Part shown: positions 35,993 to 45,683 of the stretch, piece after piece
How positions within the stretch are numbered: position 1 is the stretch's first letter
Layout of the letters: each line of letters opens with the position of its first letter
Assembly (NCBI GenBank): GCA_016931575.1
Contig: JAFGEO010000055.1
Location: 45,322 to 109,321 of the forward strand
From: Bacteroidales bacterium
GTDB lineage: Bacteria; Bacteroidota; Bacteroidia; Bacteroidales; UBA10428
Direction of reading: 5' to 3'
Length of the DNA stretch: 64,000 nt
Position numbers and translations under genes: made by a program
Notes under the pieces: model-generated
Seen by the model: only the letters and a program-made list of their open reading frames with translations
Told to the model about the DNA's origin: nothing
The model's database searches: none

Positions 35993-37915
35993 TTAATCAT
36001 TATAGTACCGTACCTGCTTGATGTAGAGCTGTCGGTTGTGGCCATCGAGTTTAAATTCAACATCCAGTCCGAAATCAAGGTACGCTGTGGAGGAAAAGGA
36101 ATGGGCCATGAAGTATTTTTTTATACGGTCCAGTTCATTGGCAAGCAGCTGGATCTCCGAATCAGTCATAACCAACTTGCCTTCGTTAAGATTGGAGAAA
36201 GAAATGATATCAACAGTACGTTTGCCTTCGTAGATGTTATCGGCACCGTCCGGATAGCATATGAACTGATCACACTGATTCCCTTGTTCCGGTTTGACAA
36301 CACTTTCATCCCCCAGTTGTGCGTTTACCACAAAACCGAAGGCATCCGGGCGGTAGAGGTTTTTAGTGATGGCTACCCCATTGACTTCCTCATCAGGGAA
36401 AGCCCGGTGGACCAGGATTCCCATGAAAACCTGGTGATGGTCAATATTGAAATATTCCCGCTCGCTATAGGCTTCGTACGACCAGAGGCTAGCCCAGACC
36501 TTCCGGACAGCTTTTTCCACCGTCTTATCAGGGTCATCGACGATGCCTGTTTTTGAGGTGTAAAGTCCGGCTCCCGAGAATCCTTTAGCATCCTCGGCAT
36601 TGGTTGAGGAGCGAAACCGCATTTTGGTGTAGCTTCCGAAGGATAGGATTTTCTGTTTTATATCCTGCAGCAATTCCTCATCCATCGGTGCCTGGGTGAT
36701 TTGGTTTCGGATGGCAGTGAGTTTTACTTTGAGGCTGTCCTGATGAATTTCACCGCTTTCAGCAAGTAACTCCTCTATCAGTGCACCAGCCCCGGAATTG
36801 ATGATGTGCTGATCGTAGAAAGCGAAGGGGATAACGAAAGCCGATTCCGGAGTTTTAAAAGAACCTTTCTGACTGATCCTGTAAAGAAGGCCAAAATTTG
36901 AGGCTTTATTCCCGGCATAGAGGAAAGCTTTCTTATCGAGGTATTCAACACCTGTCAGTGTATCAACGCTCAGATCGGCGCGGAGGCGAATGGTTCCTGC
37001 AGGTTTCACGGTTTCCCTTAGCTTTGCAACGGGTTCAATGCTAAAGCTGTCGCTTAACACTGAAAAAAGGACCTTCTGATCCTGTAGCTGTCGTAGCGTG
37101 GAGTCCTGGAACGCATTTTTATAAGCAGCAATGGGGATCTTGCGATTTTGCCCCAGGATGGTCAGGTGGCTGAGAGGCGTCTGGAATTCAGTGACAAGGA
37201 TTCCAGCAACCCGCGGAAGGTACAGGGGAGTTTCCCTGAGTACAATTATATCCATTGGACCCAGGTCGTCAGGCATGGAATCCTGATTTTCAATGAATTT
37301 CAATACGCCATAAGCTTTGAATTTTCCAATTGCCTGAAAATCCAGGTTCCTGTAGATATCACCGGGACTGATCAATGGCAGCTGCTCTGTCAGTTCATCC
37401 CTGAGCTGTTGCAGGCGGGAGCTGTTCATCAGGAATTTCAGGCTGTCGCCGATGAAGCTTGCTTCAGCGACTTTTTCATACAGGAAAATAATCTGGCTTA
37501 CCGGCATGTTATCTACCGGGGAGATTTCCAGGGCCCAGGCATTCAGCGACCGGTACAGGTTGATATTTCCCAGAAGATAGCGACGACGGGGATCTTCAGA
37601 ATAATTAACTTCATTGAAGTATTCAAGCTCGATGGTATAGCCCTGCTGGTAGTTGCAGAACTCATGATGGTAGGTAAAGTAGTTCGCGTTGATAAAATGT
37701 AGCTCTTCTTTCTTAAGATCCCAGAGGATCTTCACAGCCAATACCTGTCCATATTTGTCTGAAAGGGGAAGGCCGCTGAGCTTTTCAAAATCAGCCGGAG
37801 AGCTTAGCGTTTGCAGCGATCGCTGAGCTTCCACTCTTCCTGGGAGAAACAGAATGCCCGTCAGGAGTGTAGTGGTCAGGAGGATGAGGGTTTTAATGGT
37901 TCTGGTAATATTCAT
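35993..37915 (-). CDS. secreted PEP synthase-like protein (PEP/pyruvate-binding domain)
   Basis: The N-terminal signal (ILLTTTLLTGILFLPG, ending RVEAQ) sends it to the periplasm or outside, odd for a family using ATP and pyruvate. About residue 225-265 is a phosphohistidine swivelling domain with the histidine in TPLSHLTILGQNRKIPIAA. Residues 360-640 resemble the PPDK/PpsA ATP-binding domain with FRSSTNAEDAKGFSGAG and VFMGILVHRAFPDEEVNGVA. The order is reversed compared with PpsA. The start is at the ATG 37915, since MNITRTIKTLILL begins the signal; the frame is open to 37957. Confidence 0.82.
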   Translation of the reverse strand: MNITRTIKTLILLTTTLLTGILFLPGRVEAQRSLQTLSSPADFEKLSGLPLSDKYGQVLAVKILWDLKKEELHFINANYFTYHHEFCNYQQGYTIELEYFNEVNYSEDPRRRYLLGNINLYRSLNAWALEISPVDNMPVSQIIFLYEKVAEASFIGDSLKFLMNSSRLQQLRDELTEQLPLISPGDIYRNLDFQAIGKFKAYGVLKFIENQDSMPDDLGPMDIIVLRETPLYLPRVAGILVTEFQTPLSHLTILGQNRKIPIAAYKNAFQDSTLRQLQDQKVLFSVLSDSFSIEPVAKLRETVKPAGTIRLRADLSVDTLTGVEYLDKKAFLYAGNKASNFGLLYRISQKGSFKTPESAFVIPFAFYDQHIINSGAGALIEELLAESGEIHQDSLKVKLTAIRNQITQAPMDEELLQDIKQKILSFGSYTKMRFRSSTNAEDAKGFSGAGLYTSKTGIVDDPDKTVEKAVRKVWASLWSYEAYSEREYFNIDHHQVFMGILVHRAFPDEEVNGVAITKNLYRPDAFGFVVNAQLGDESVVKPEQGNQCDQFICYPDGADNIYEGKRTVDIISFSNLNEGKLVMTDSEIQLLANELDRIKKYFMAHSFSSTAYLDFGLDVEFKLDGHNRQLYIKQVRYYND

Positions 37916-37987
37916 GTAAATTGTAATGCGCCAAAGTAAATTCTTTGCAGAATGCAAGATAGGGAAAAACCTTCAGCAAATCTCTAT

Positions 37988-38082
37988 GCAGGACCCCGAA
38001 CAGACAGCCAGGCGCACGCTCCGGCTTTTCAAGGAAGCAAGGCATCTCCTGCGCCGCAGGTGCGGTAATGCTAATGGGCGAA
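37988..38082. repeat. dispersed intergenic repeat, copy 1
   Basis: A ~95-nt sequence from GCAGGACC to GGGCGAA that aligns along its whole length with 56315-56409. Shared blocks include AACAGACA, GCGCAC, CTTTTCA, GGAAGCA and GGTAATGCT. It lies in the 212-nt gap between two minus-strand genes and encodes no plausible protein. Confidence 0.7.
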
Positions 38083-38127
38083 TTGATTACAGACCAACCT
38101 ATCCCGATCTCCCCTGGCTTTTCGCTC

Positions 38128-38724
38128 TCACCGCTTTTCATGCCGCTCCCACAACTGTTCAAAGGCTCTGGCCCGGATGATTATGTGATCTGATTGGAGG
38201 AGTAAATCTTTCCCTTTGATCTTTACGCGATAATTCCCCTCGAAATAAGTTTTCACTTCACTGGTATTCAGGGGGCTGACCGCTTGCGGGGTAAGGGGGC
38301 TGATGGTGAGTCTCCGGTTTTTCCACTTCCATTTTGCCACTATCCGGTGTTCGTTTATCCCGGGAAGCAGAATGGTCCCATCCTCCCTGAACCGGATATG
38401 CTGACCGCAATACCCATCCGGATGTTGTTGACTTCGCTCCCGGTAGGTCATAATCTTTTTACCATTGAAGTGCATTTGCTCGATACACCAGCTTTGCCGG
38501 ATCAGTTTTTCCTCTGTACCGGGCAGCAGCACCCAAAAAAGCATGATCCCGGTCAATATAGCGATAATGGCAAGGATCAATATCAACCGGAATTCAGGGT
38601 GGAGTCTTCCCAGGATGGGGAAGAGGGCTGTCTGGTGGTCAAACCAGTGGAACCACCTTTTTACCGGTGTTTTTACTGGTTCATCCGACTCGTGAAATGA
38701 CCCGATGTCAATCCTTTTGCTCAT
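38128..38724 (-). CDS. single-pass membrane protein of unknown function
   Basis: Not recognised. 198 residues; a cytoplasmic N-terminal stretch, one transmembrane helix (LILILAIIAILTGIMLFWVL, about residues 47-66), then a beta-rich periplasmic domain with IRFREDGTILLPGINEHRIV and KWKWKNRRLTISPL, which looks lipocalin-like. The frame is open to 38811; the ATG at 38724 is chosen because upstream sequence has no coding character. Third gene of a likely three-gene run (40099-38128). Confidence 0.6.
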   Translation of the reverse strand: MSKRIDIGSFHESDEPVKTPVKRWFHWFDHQTALFPILGRLHPEFRLILILAIIAILTGIMLFWVLLPGTEEKLIRQSWCIEQMHFNGKKIMTYRERSQQHPDGYCGQHIRFREDGTILLPGINEHRIVAKWKWKNRRLTISPLTPQAVSPLNTSEVKTYFEGNYRVKIKGKDLLLQSDHIIIRARAFEQLWERHEKR

Positions 38725-38767
38725 ACAGTAGTGGTGAGGATCAGCATTAAATAATTTATTCCTTTGT

Positions 38768-39382
38768 TCATTCAAAGAAAATCGAATCGAACCGTCGTTC
38801 CATATCCTCATTGATCAGGGAATCAAAATCCAGGATCATTTCCTCAAAGTCGGATCGCCTGTAGAGTCCGGGTGCAGCATGCGATCCTGTTTCCATACCG
38901 ATGTTCACCTGATTCACCTCCTCATTCTCGGTCAGCGTTACTACAGTCTCTCCCAGGTAGCACCATGCACCGGTGGTTCCCATCTGTTCTGTCAGGTATT
39001 CATCATGGAGTACCCGGATATACAGGGTGTCTCCTTTCTGATCGAGGTATTCCAGCTTGCATGGGGTATTCCGCCGGTTCAGCAGGTCAATCATAGTCTT
39101 TACGGATTGAGCATATTTCCCGAGCTTCTCTCCCTTTAGGAGGAATTCCCGGTTTGTTGTGGTGTCAAAGCCAGTTCTCCAGATGAATTCATCAATATTC
39201 AGGGGATTCGACCCGCCGATCGGAAGGCATTCGTTAAGACCGCTATCCCACCTTCTTCCCCTGCCTTCGCAATCATTCTTTTTATTCTGTTCATGCTTCC
39301 TGAATAGAAGGTACAGGGCAAGGACTGCGGCCAGGAAGACCGCACCAATGAGGGTGACTTTGAGGACTTGTGATCTTTTCAT
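38768..39382 (-). CDS. membrane-anchored protein of unknown function
   Basis: Not recognised. 204 residues with an N-terminal uncleaved anchor (LKVTLIGAVFLAAVLALYLL) and a periplasmic domain. The segment DTLYIRVLHDEYLTEQMGTT and VTLTENEEVNQVNIGMETGSH resemble a GerMN-like fold, but this is not firm. Cysteines occur at CEGRGRRWDSGLNECLP, which could form a disulfide. It begins 24 nt after gene 39407-40099 ends and is followed after 43 nt by gene 38128-38724, so the three are probably cotranscribed. Confidence 0.6.
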   Translation of the reverse strand: MKRSQVLKVTLIGAVFLAAVLALYLLFRKHEQNKKNDCEGRGRRWDSGLNECLPIGGSNPLNIDEFIWRTGFDTTTNREFLLKGEKLGKYAQSVKTMIDLLNRRNTPCKLEYLDQKGDTLYIRVLHDEYLTEQMGTTGAWCYLGETVVTLTENEEVNQVNIGMETGSHAAPGLYRRSDFEEMILDFDSLINEDMERRFDSIFFE

Positions 39383-39406
39383 AGTATGTGAGGCGGCGGG
39401 TATGGA

Positions 39407-40099
39407 CTAATCATCGTTGAAATACCAGTTTGTACGTATCATTCTGTCGTTTTCCCGGATATATTTTACAGCCTCCGCACTCAGGGAATCAATATGGATA
39501 TCGGGCAGTGAGGGCTGATGCTGATTAATAATGGTATCGGGGACATAGAAAAATTGTTTGTCGGAGCTGAAGTAAATTTCAACGATGTTATTCAGCGGGG
39601 AATGCTGGATAGAGTAAAGTCCTTTTTGTCTCTTTTTCTCATCGATTTTTTGAAGGAAACTGATTGGATCCACTGGTATTCCCAGTAATGACAGTGAGGC
39701 GATCTCTTCCATGGTTTCAGCATTCACTACCCGGAGCGAATCCCTGTTATCTGAGTACCGGAGGATAAGCTGTTCCATATCATCAATGCCCAGGGGTAAG
39801 TCGAGGTCTTTATTCAGCTCGGTGAAACCCCCTTTGACCAGTACCTGATCTTTTTCTGGATCGTAGGTCCACTCGGTTTTAAATCCGCGGCTGATATCTC
39901 TTCGCCACCAGCCGTTTTTCGGGCTGTAGTTATAGCGGTGGAACGATTCCATATCTCCTGCGCTTAGCAGGGAAGCATAGTGATCCAGGGATAGGGCGGC
40001 TTTTTTTGCAGGTTTTTCTGTTCCGGCTTTCTCCTTACAGGCAAACAAAGCAAGCAGGAGCAATGCTGCAGGGATAAACTTTAAAAAAGACTTTATCAT
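39407..40099 (-). CDS. lipoprotein of unknown function
   Basis: A 230-residue lipoprotein; the ATG at 40099 gives MIKSFLKFIPAALLLLALFAC with an excellent lipobox (cysteine 21). The frame is open to 40153 without signal-like sequence. The mature protein has a lysine-rich linker, then a mixed alpha/beta domain (YNYSPKNGWWRRDISRGFK; VEIYFSSDKQFFYVPDTII). No family recognised. First gene of the three-gene run with 38768-39382 and 38128-38724. Confidence 0.7.
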   Translation of the reverse strand: MIKSFLKFIPAALLLLALFACKEKAGTEKPAKKAALSLDHYASLLSAGDMESFHRYNYSPKNGWWRRDISRGFKTEWTYDPEKDQVLVKGGFTELNKDLDLPLGIDDMEQLILRYSDNRDSLRVVNAETMEEIASLSLLGIPVDPISFLQKIDEKKRQKGLYSIQHSPLNNIVEIYFSSDKQFFYVPDTIINQHQPSLPDIHIDSLSAEAVKYIRENDRMIRTNWYFNDD

Positions 40100-40621
40100 A
40101 GCGTGAATCGGATTTATTTTTTCGAATTTACAATCAGAAAGCCTGAAAACCAAACCCTCCTGTCCAATGATCGTGGGATAATTTATCTGAAATGTTTTCT
40201 TTCATCTACAATCTTCCAGGTATCCGTTCATAGAATCGACTTCCGGCGGCAGATCAAATGCCTGATGGCTTTGTGCGGTGTTTTCCGCTTTGCTGAAGAT
40301 GCTCATATTCCTGTAAATCTGTATTTTAGCTGTAATAATGCCGTAACTACTAACATTAAAAAATTACAGAATTTTTGGATCACACTAACCTTAACTATAT
40401 TTATACTATAAACGATAACTAAAAATAATTTACATACATCAAAAATCTCTGAAAAATGATGCTAAAATAATTGCCAGGCAGTTACTTGGCAGGGAGTTAT
40501 TCTGTTATAAAGATTATCATCTCTCCTAACTAAAAATGATAAACCCCATCCCTTAGTCCAGTTCTAAATAAACCTTGGGATGAGGCTATTAAACATAAGT
40601 TTAACGATTAAAAATAGTAAA
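40100..40621. other. 522-nt AT-rich intergenic region between divergent genes
   Basis: Borders the AT-rich plus-strand block. It contains an inverted repeat CTGTAAT (40330-40336)/ATTACAG (40363-40369) and a hairpin with CATCCC/GGGATG arms around 40545-40590. No consensus -7 element is convincing and there is no ORF. Confidence 0.5.
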
Positions 40622-41504
40622 ATGAAAAAAGCCTATTTTACATTACCAGCCATTTTTCAGTAATTTCAATAATTGCATTTCATTCTTGTTCAAAAGAAGA
40701 TGTAACAACCAACCAAACAGATGTTTTCCCTAAAATAAGTGATTTAAATTTAGTTGCTCTGTTGAGAATGGCATGTTGTCATTTAATACAGTTGATGATT
40801 ATGAGAAAGCGATCACCTTCCTGAGTGAAGGAGATATTTCAGCATGCCAAAAATTGGAGGAACAACTTGATTTCATTTCAATGAGAATAGCATATCTTCA
40901 TAAAGATGAAATACCTGTTGATGACGATATGCTGGCAACTTTGCTCAATCCGGATGCCCGGATAAAAATTGCGGGACAGGTTTATGAGATAGACACAAAA
41001 AACGAAAAAGTTCATCTGATTCAACAGGAAACCTCAACCCAAAAGGAGGCAGTAATAGCAAGCTATGGGTTTGAGGATGAAGTTTTGTATATGTCTACCT
41101 CGAATGAAAAAGCTACAGAAACTGATTACTGTGATGCTTTCAATGAAGGTGATGAGAGCCAAACTCAATGGGGAACCGTTACTTATAAGGTCCGATACAT
41201 CAGGTATGGTATATATTTTAAGTTTTATGCCAGCATAGATTGTAATTATACTCTTTCGAATAACCATCTCGCAATAGAAGCTGAACAGGACGTTTACTAT
41301 GAGACTAAAAATGAGGACGGTCTATACACAGCTGGAACTGTCAAAACCACCTCCAATAATAGTTGTACCTGGACTTTCTATAGTGGTGGTAATAGATTAA
41401 AGGATTGGTATGCTAATGAAGTCGTTTTTTATTGGGCTAGTTTAAATGGAATAACTGGAACCATCCTTGATGATGATTACGTATCCGGCTCATGTACTTA
41501 TTAA
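40622..41504 (+). pseudogene. lipoprotein gene broken by two frameshifts
   Basis: The longest open frame starts at 40773 with no signal. Translating the upstream sequence shows ATGAAAAAAGCC at 40622 in one frame and then, in another, FSVISIIAFHSC plus SKEDVTTNQTD, a perfect lipoprotein signal ending. Joining them needs one extra T in the T5 run at 40653-40657. A second shift at about 40755-40765 is needed to read DLNLVA into VENGMLSFNTVDDYEK. The reconstructed protein would be about 290 residues, lipid-anchored, ending TGTILDDDYVSGSCTY. Either a real decayed gene or sequencing errors; function unknown. Confidence 0.7.
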
Positions 41505-41522
41505 ATCATACTCTATGAATAA

Positions 41523-41546
41523 GGAGGGAAATGAAATATTCCCTCC
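41523..41546 (+). terminator. hairpin after the broken lipoprotein gene
   Basis: GGAGGGAA (41523-41530) and TTCCCTCC (41539-41546) form a perfect 8-bp stem 18 nt past the stop, followed by a short, weak T stretch (TATTTCCC). Confidence 0.5.
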
Positions 41547-41578
41547 TATTTCCCGTTCTCATATCAATCCTAATCAAA

Positions 41579-42157
41579 ATGAAAAAAAAAATCCTGCTTC
41601 TGCTTTTTATTGTCGTTTCTTGGCTTTCGCTGGAATCACAGCCCCTTAAGGAAGGGAATGACGAACGTTTCTCAATACAATCCTCAATCAGCTATTGCAG
41701 TTTTGATGAATACAAACTCGGCATCGGACTTTCAGCTGATTACCGTTTTGCAATTCATAAATATTTCAATGTTCTTAACACCTTTACCAGAGCTGATGGA
41801 GGACATAGTGATGGCAGTATTTCTGAATCGTTTGACTATGCAGGTTGGAATATAGGCCCCGAGTTTAATATCAGGTTTTATAAGAATTTTTCCTTTTATG
41901 TTGGATCAGGTTTGAGCATTGGCTGGTTAAAATTAGATGAGATTTATTATCAAGTGCCTGTAGGGAATAGCATGCAAGATATACACGTTTTGGTAGCATG
42001 GACCAGTTTTGGCTATTATATTAATTCAGGTCTAAGATATAACATCACTGATAACTTAAGCCTAGGACTGAATTACAACTTTTCGTACCATACCAAGATC
42101 AATAGTAGCATCCAATCGATTGGAATAGCACTACGAGTTGCCATCCCTTCAAAATAA
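41579..42157 (+). CDS. outer-membrane beta-barrel protein
   Basis: A 192-residue exported protein; start at the ATG at 41579 (MKKKILLLLFIVVSWLSL, signal) rather than 41531, which falls inside a hairpin. The mature part is a series of barrel-type strands (KLGIGLSADYRFAI; GPEFNIRFYKNFSFYVGSGL; NLSLGLNYNFSYHT) ending IALRVAIPSK. It lies between the broken lipoprotein gene and DUF4249, with 13 nt to the next start, so it is part of the same AT-rich operon. Confidence 0.72.
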   Translation: MKKKILLLLFIVVSWLSLESQPLKEGNDERFSIQSSISYCSFDEYKLGIGLSADYRFAIHKYFNVLNTFTRADGGHSDGSISESFDYAGWNIGPEFNIRFYKNFSFYVGSGLSIGWLKLDEIYYQVPVGNSMQDIHVLVAWTSFGYYINSGLRYNITDNLSLGLNYNFSYHTKINSSIQSIGIALRVAIPSK

Positions 42158-42170
42158 TTATATCAGGGAA

Positions 42171-43067
42171 ATGAATATTCTAAAATCTGCTTTATTCTTA
42201 GCTTTTCTCTGTTTGTTCTCCTGTGAGAAAGAAGTAACTTTCAGAGAAGTTGAAGTGCCGGACAGACTTGTTGTTAATAGCCTAATCTCTCCGGATAGCT
42301 TAATTTCGGTCCACCTTTCACATACCATGTCCAGTAAAGTAGCTGCCTTGTTATCAATCGATGGAGCAACGATCGATCTTTTTGAGAACAATATCTATCT
42401 TGAAACACTGGTAGTCAATCAGAATGGTATATATACCTCTCAAACAACCAGACCTTCTTTTGGCAGAGAGTATAAGTTGGAAATAAATGCCCAGGGATAT
42501 GAAACCACCATTTCATCAGATATTACCCCATACCAAAAAATCGAAATTAAGAATCTTCAAATCATCAAGGATGCATTTATTAATGAAGATGGAAATACAC
42601 TCAATGAAGTAAGATACACTATATCAGATCCTGAATTTGAAGATAATTTCTATGAAACTCGTGTCATTATAGCTTATCACTCTGATGATGAAACGAGTTA
42701 TGTCATTCCCTATATGACTAGTAAGGATCCTGCAATATTGCAGGAAGCTGATATTTATTATTACCCGGAAAGCATTTTGCTTGAAGATAACCTGTTTAAT
42801 GGGGAAGAAAAGGAAATCAGCCTATATTACAGAGAAGGCATTTGCTATGGCTGTGTCGAGCCAACTATCATTGTCGAATTAAGAAGCATTTCAAGCAATT
42901 TCTACAAATACAAGAAGAGCCTTATCAGACATCTCAATAATCAATCAAGTGATATTTGGGATGGTATGGCCAATCCGGTACAATTATTTACGAATGTCGA
43001 AAATGGTTATGGCATTTTCGCAAGCTATACCTCTGATATTGATTCAGTTAATTACTCCAGTGAATGA
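42171..43067 (+). CDS. DUF4249 lipoprotein
   Basis: A 298-residue lipoprotein (lipobox LFSC) with the DUF4249 opening EVPDRLVVNSLISPDSLISV and repeated beta-sandwich strands. In Bacteroidota DUF4249 genes are regularly paired with a TonB-dependent receptor, and may act like SusD as the surface partner. Here the stop overlaps the receptor's ATG by 4 nt, so the pair is translationally coupled. The start at 42171 (MNILKSALFLAFLCLF) is chosen over 42138 because it begins the signal. Confidence 0.88.
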   Translation: MNILKSALFLAFLCLFSCEKEVTFREVEVPDRLVVNSLISPDSLISVHLSHTMSSKVAALLSIDGATIDLFENNIYLETLVVNQNGIYTSQTTRPSFGREYKLEINAQGYETTISSDITPYQKIEIKNLQIIKDAFINEDGNTLNEVRYTISDPEFEDNFYETRVIIAYHSDDETSYVIPYMTSKDPAILQEADIYYYPESILLEDNLFNGEEKEISLYYREGICYGCVEPTIIVELRSISSNFYKYKKSLIRHLNNQSSDIWDGMANPVQLFTNVENGYGIFASYTSDIDSVNYSSE

Positions 43068-45436
43068 GAAAGTTTATTACTTTTTTAATATTGCTACATA
43101 CAAGCTTTGGTATTTTAATCGCGCAGGAGTATTATACCATAAGCGGTTATATCTCCGATCAGCAAACCGGAGAAGTACTCATTAATGCAAATGTGTATGA
43201 TCAGGATTCCAAAATTGGAACTATCACAAACAGTTTTGGTTTTTACAGCATTCGATTCCCTGCCGGTTCTGAAATAGACCTGACAATTTCCTACATCGGA
43301 TATTCTAGTGTTATTGAGTATATACAACTCAACCGTGATCAAACAATAGATATAGCTCTTGTTCCTCAACTTGAAATTGAGGAAGTAACAATAACTGCGG
43401 AAACTCAAGTGCAGAGAGAGGAGATGACCGCTATGGGTATCTTAGATATTCCTATGCAACAAGTTAAGGCATTACCCGCAATAGGTGGCGAAAAAGACAT
43501 CCTGAAAGTCTTACAACTAATGCCGGGCATTGCATTCGGAGATGAGGCTAAAAGCGGAATATATGTCAGAGGAGGCAGTCCTGATCAAAACCTTATATTG
43601 CTTGATGATGTGCCCTTGTACTATGTGAATCATTTGGGTGGATTTGTGTCTGTTTTCAACCCGGATGCAATCAATAGCATGCATATGATTAAAGGAGGAT
43701 TCCCGGCAGACTATGGAGGAAGACTCTCGTCTGTTCTGGATATCAGGATGAAAGATGGTAATATGAAAGAAATGAAAGGTGATATCAGCCTTGGTTTACT
43801 AACAATGAAAGCCAGTATTGAAGGTCCCATCAAGAAAGATACCTCCTCATTTCTGATTTCAGTCAGAAGATTCATGTATGATCTGCTGCAAAAACCATTG
43901 ATGAAGATTATGACTGATGTGTCAATAGGCTATACGTTTTATGACATAAACGCAAAATTTAATTCAAAAGTGTCGCCTAAAGACCGCATCTATTTTTCTT
44001 TTTATACCGGCGATGATAAACTTACTTCAAAGATCAAGGCTGTTGATGAGAATGATTTTACCATGACAAACAAAAATGCCTGGGGTAATCTGGTAGCCGC
44101 ATTCCGTTGGAATCATATATATTCCAACAAGTTATTTGGAAACCTGACCTACTCCTATAGTAAATACCGATATTTAATTGCCTATAACCAACAGCAATAT
44201 TTAGACAGCCTGGATAAAAAAGAAAACTCATTTTTTTCGGGAGTAAATGATCAGATACTAAAATATGATTGGGAGTATTTTCCTTCTTCAAGAATTAAGA
44301 TTAAAACAGGCATCGGTTCCACCTATCATCAATTTACTCCGGGAATTAGCAGACTGATCCAGTATCAAAATAACCTCATATCCTATGACACCACTTTTAA
44401 TGACAGAAAATACCATTCTTTAGAAAGTCATGCCTATATTCTGGCAGAGGGTAATATTACTACCAATCTTGCAGTAAATCTGGGCGTCCGGTTTACCAAC
44501 TATGCTGTTGATACTGTCTCCTATTATTCTGCGGAACCGAGATTTCTGCTTAGCTATCAATTTGGTAAAAGGAATTCTATAAAGTACTCCATAAGCTACA
44601 TGCAACAATACATACATTTGCTTAGTAGTTCCGGGATAGGTATGCCATCTGATTTATGGGTGCTTTCAACTGCTCAGGTTCCTCCCCAAAAAGCTTTACA
44701 CACATCTTTAGGGTATACCAGACAACTGAATAATAATCGTTTTGAGTTAAGTACTGAAATTTACTATAAACGACTTAGCAATTTAATCGACTACCAGGAA
44801 GGCGCCTCACTTTTAGCGGGTTCTCAGGATTGGCAGGATAAAATTGAAACAGATGGAGAAGGTGAGTCATATGGTGTTGAATTTCTGCTGCAAAAAAAGG
44901 AAGGACGAACACAGGGCTGGACCGGAATCTCACTCTCTCATACCACCCGGCAATTTTCAAATATCAACTTTGGGAACCCCTATCCATACACCTACGACCG
45001 GCTAATCGATATTGGAATTGCTGTAATTCATGAAATTTCAAAAAACATAAAAGTATCAGCTACCTGGGTTTTTAATACAGGGAATGCTTTTACATTGCCT
45101 ATTGGATATCATGCCGCAATAAATGATATTGATCCGGGATTTACAGATCAACTTGGAATGGATTATGAAACTACCGTTGAAATATATGAAGGGAAAAACA
45201 CTTTTAGAGCAAAACCCTATCACCGGCTTGATTTAGGAATAGAGTTTACCAAGCAAAAACGAAATGGTATAAGAACCCTGCAATTCAGTATTTATAACGC
45301 TTACAATCATTTAAATCCATTTTACTATTACAGCAAGACCTTATACGATAGTAATGATGAACCCTACAAAAAAGTAATTAAACAAGTTAGTTATTTCCCT
45401 ATTATTCCGTCAGTTAGTTACAGTTTTAGTTTTTAG
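43064..45436 (+). CDS. TonB-dependent receptor with carboxypeptidase-like N-terminal domain
   Basis: Outer-membrane receptor of 790 residues. After the signal (FGILIAQ) comes a carboxypeptidase-regulatory-like domain (ISGYISDQQTGEVLINANV to about residue 105), then the plug with LQLMPGIAFGDEAKSGIYVR and GGSPDQNLILLDDVPLYYVN, then a 22-strand barrel to the end (SVSYSFSF, a typical terminal strand). Its partner is the DUF4249 lipoprotein, with which it shares a 4-nt overlap. The substrate is unknown. Confidence 0.92.
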   Translation: MRKFITFLILLHTSFGILIAQEYYTISGYISDQQTGEVLINANVYDQDSKIGTITNSFGFYSIRFPAGSEIDLTISYIGYSSVIEYIQLNRDQTIDIALVPQLEIEEVTITAETQVQREEMTAMGILDIPMQQVKALPAIGGEKDILKVLQLMPGIAFGDEAKSGIYVRGGSPDQNLILLDDVPLYYVNHLGGFVSVFNPDAINSMHMIKGGFPADYGGRLSSVLDIRMKDGNMKEMKGDISLGLLTMKASIEGPIKKDTSSFLISVRRFMYDLLQKPLMKIMTDVSIGYTFYDINAKFNSKVSPKDRIYFSFYTGDDKLTSKIKAVDENDFTMTNKNAWGNLVAAFRWNHIYSNKLFGNLTYSYSKYRYLIAYNQQQYLDSLDKKENSFFSGVNDQILKYDWEYFPSSRIKIKTGIGSTYHQFTPGISRLIQYQNNLISYDTTFNDRKYHSLESHAYILAEGNITTNLAVNLGVRFTNYAVDTVSYYSAEPRFLLSYQFGKRNSIKYSISYMQQYIHLLSSSGIGMPSDLWVLSTAQVPPQKALHTSLGYTRQLNNNRFELSTEIYYKRLSNLIDYQEGASLLAGSQDWQDKIETDGEGESYGVEFLLQKKEGRTQGWTGISLSHTTRQFSNINFGNPYPYTYDRLIDIGIAVIHEISKNIKVSATWVFNTGNAFTLPIGYHAAINDIDPGFTDQLGMDYETTVEIYEGKNTFRAKPYHRLDLGIEFTKQKRNGIRTLQFSIYNAYNHLNPFYYYSKTLYDSNDEPYKKVIKQVSYFPIIPSVSYSFSF

Positions 45437-45683
45437 TAACTAATCCCAAATGATTTATTACTGCAGCTAACCGGCGGTCATAAAACATTTGGTTGTCAGT
45501 GATTTGCGAAGATACTAGAACCGCTTCAACCTTGTACCACTGTGGATAAGAACGCAGCCCGCACTCCCCAAGGTTTCATACCGCCGAACCAATGTTCACT
45601 CCTTGTTTCACCGGGATTTGCTTTTTCGGCTTTACCAGTTCTCTAAATATCCAGTGGCATAACTACGCTAATCAGGTTTGTAT

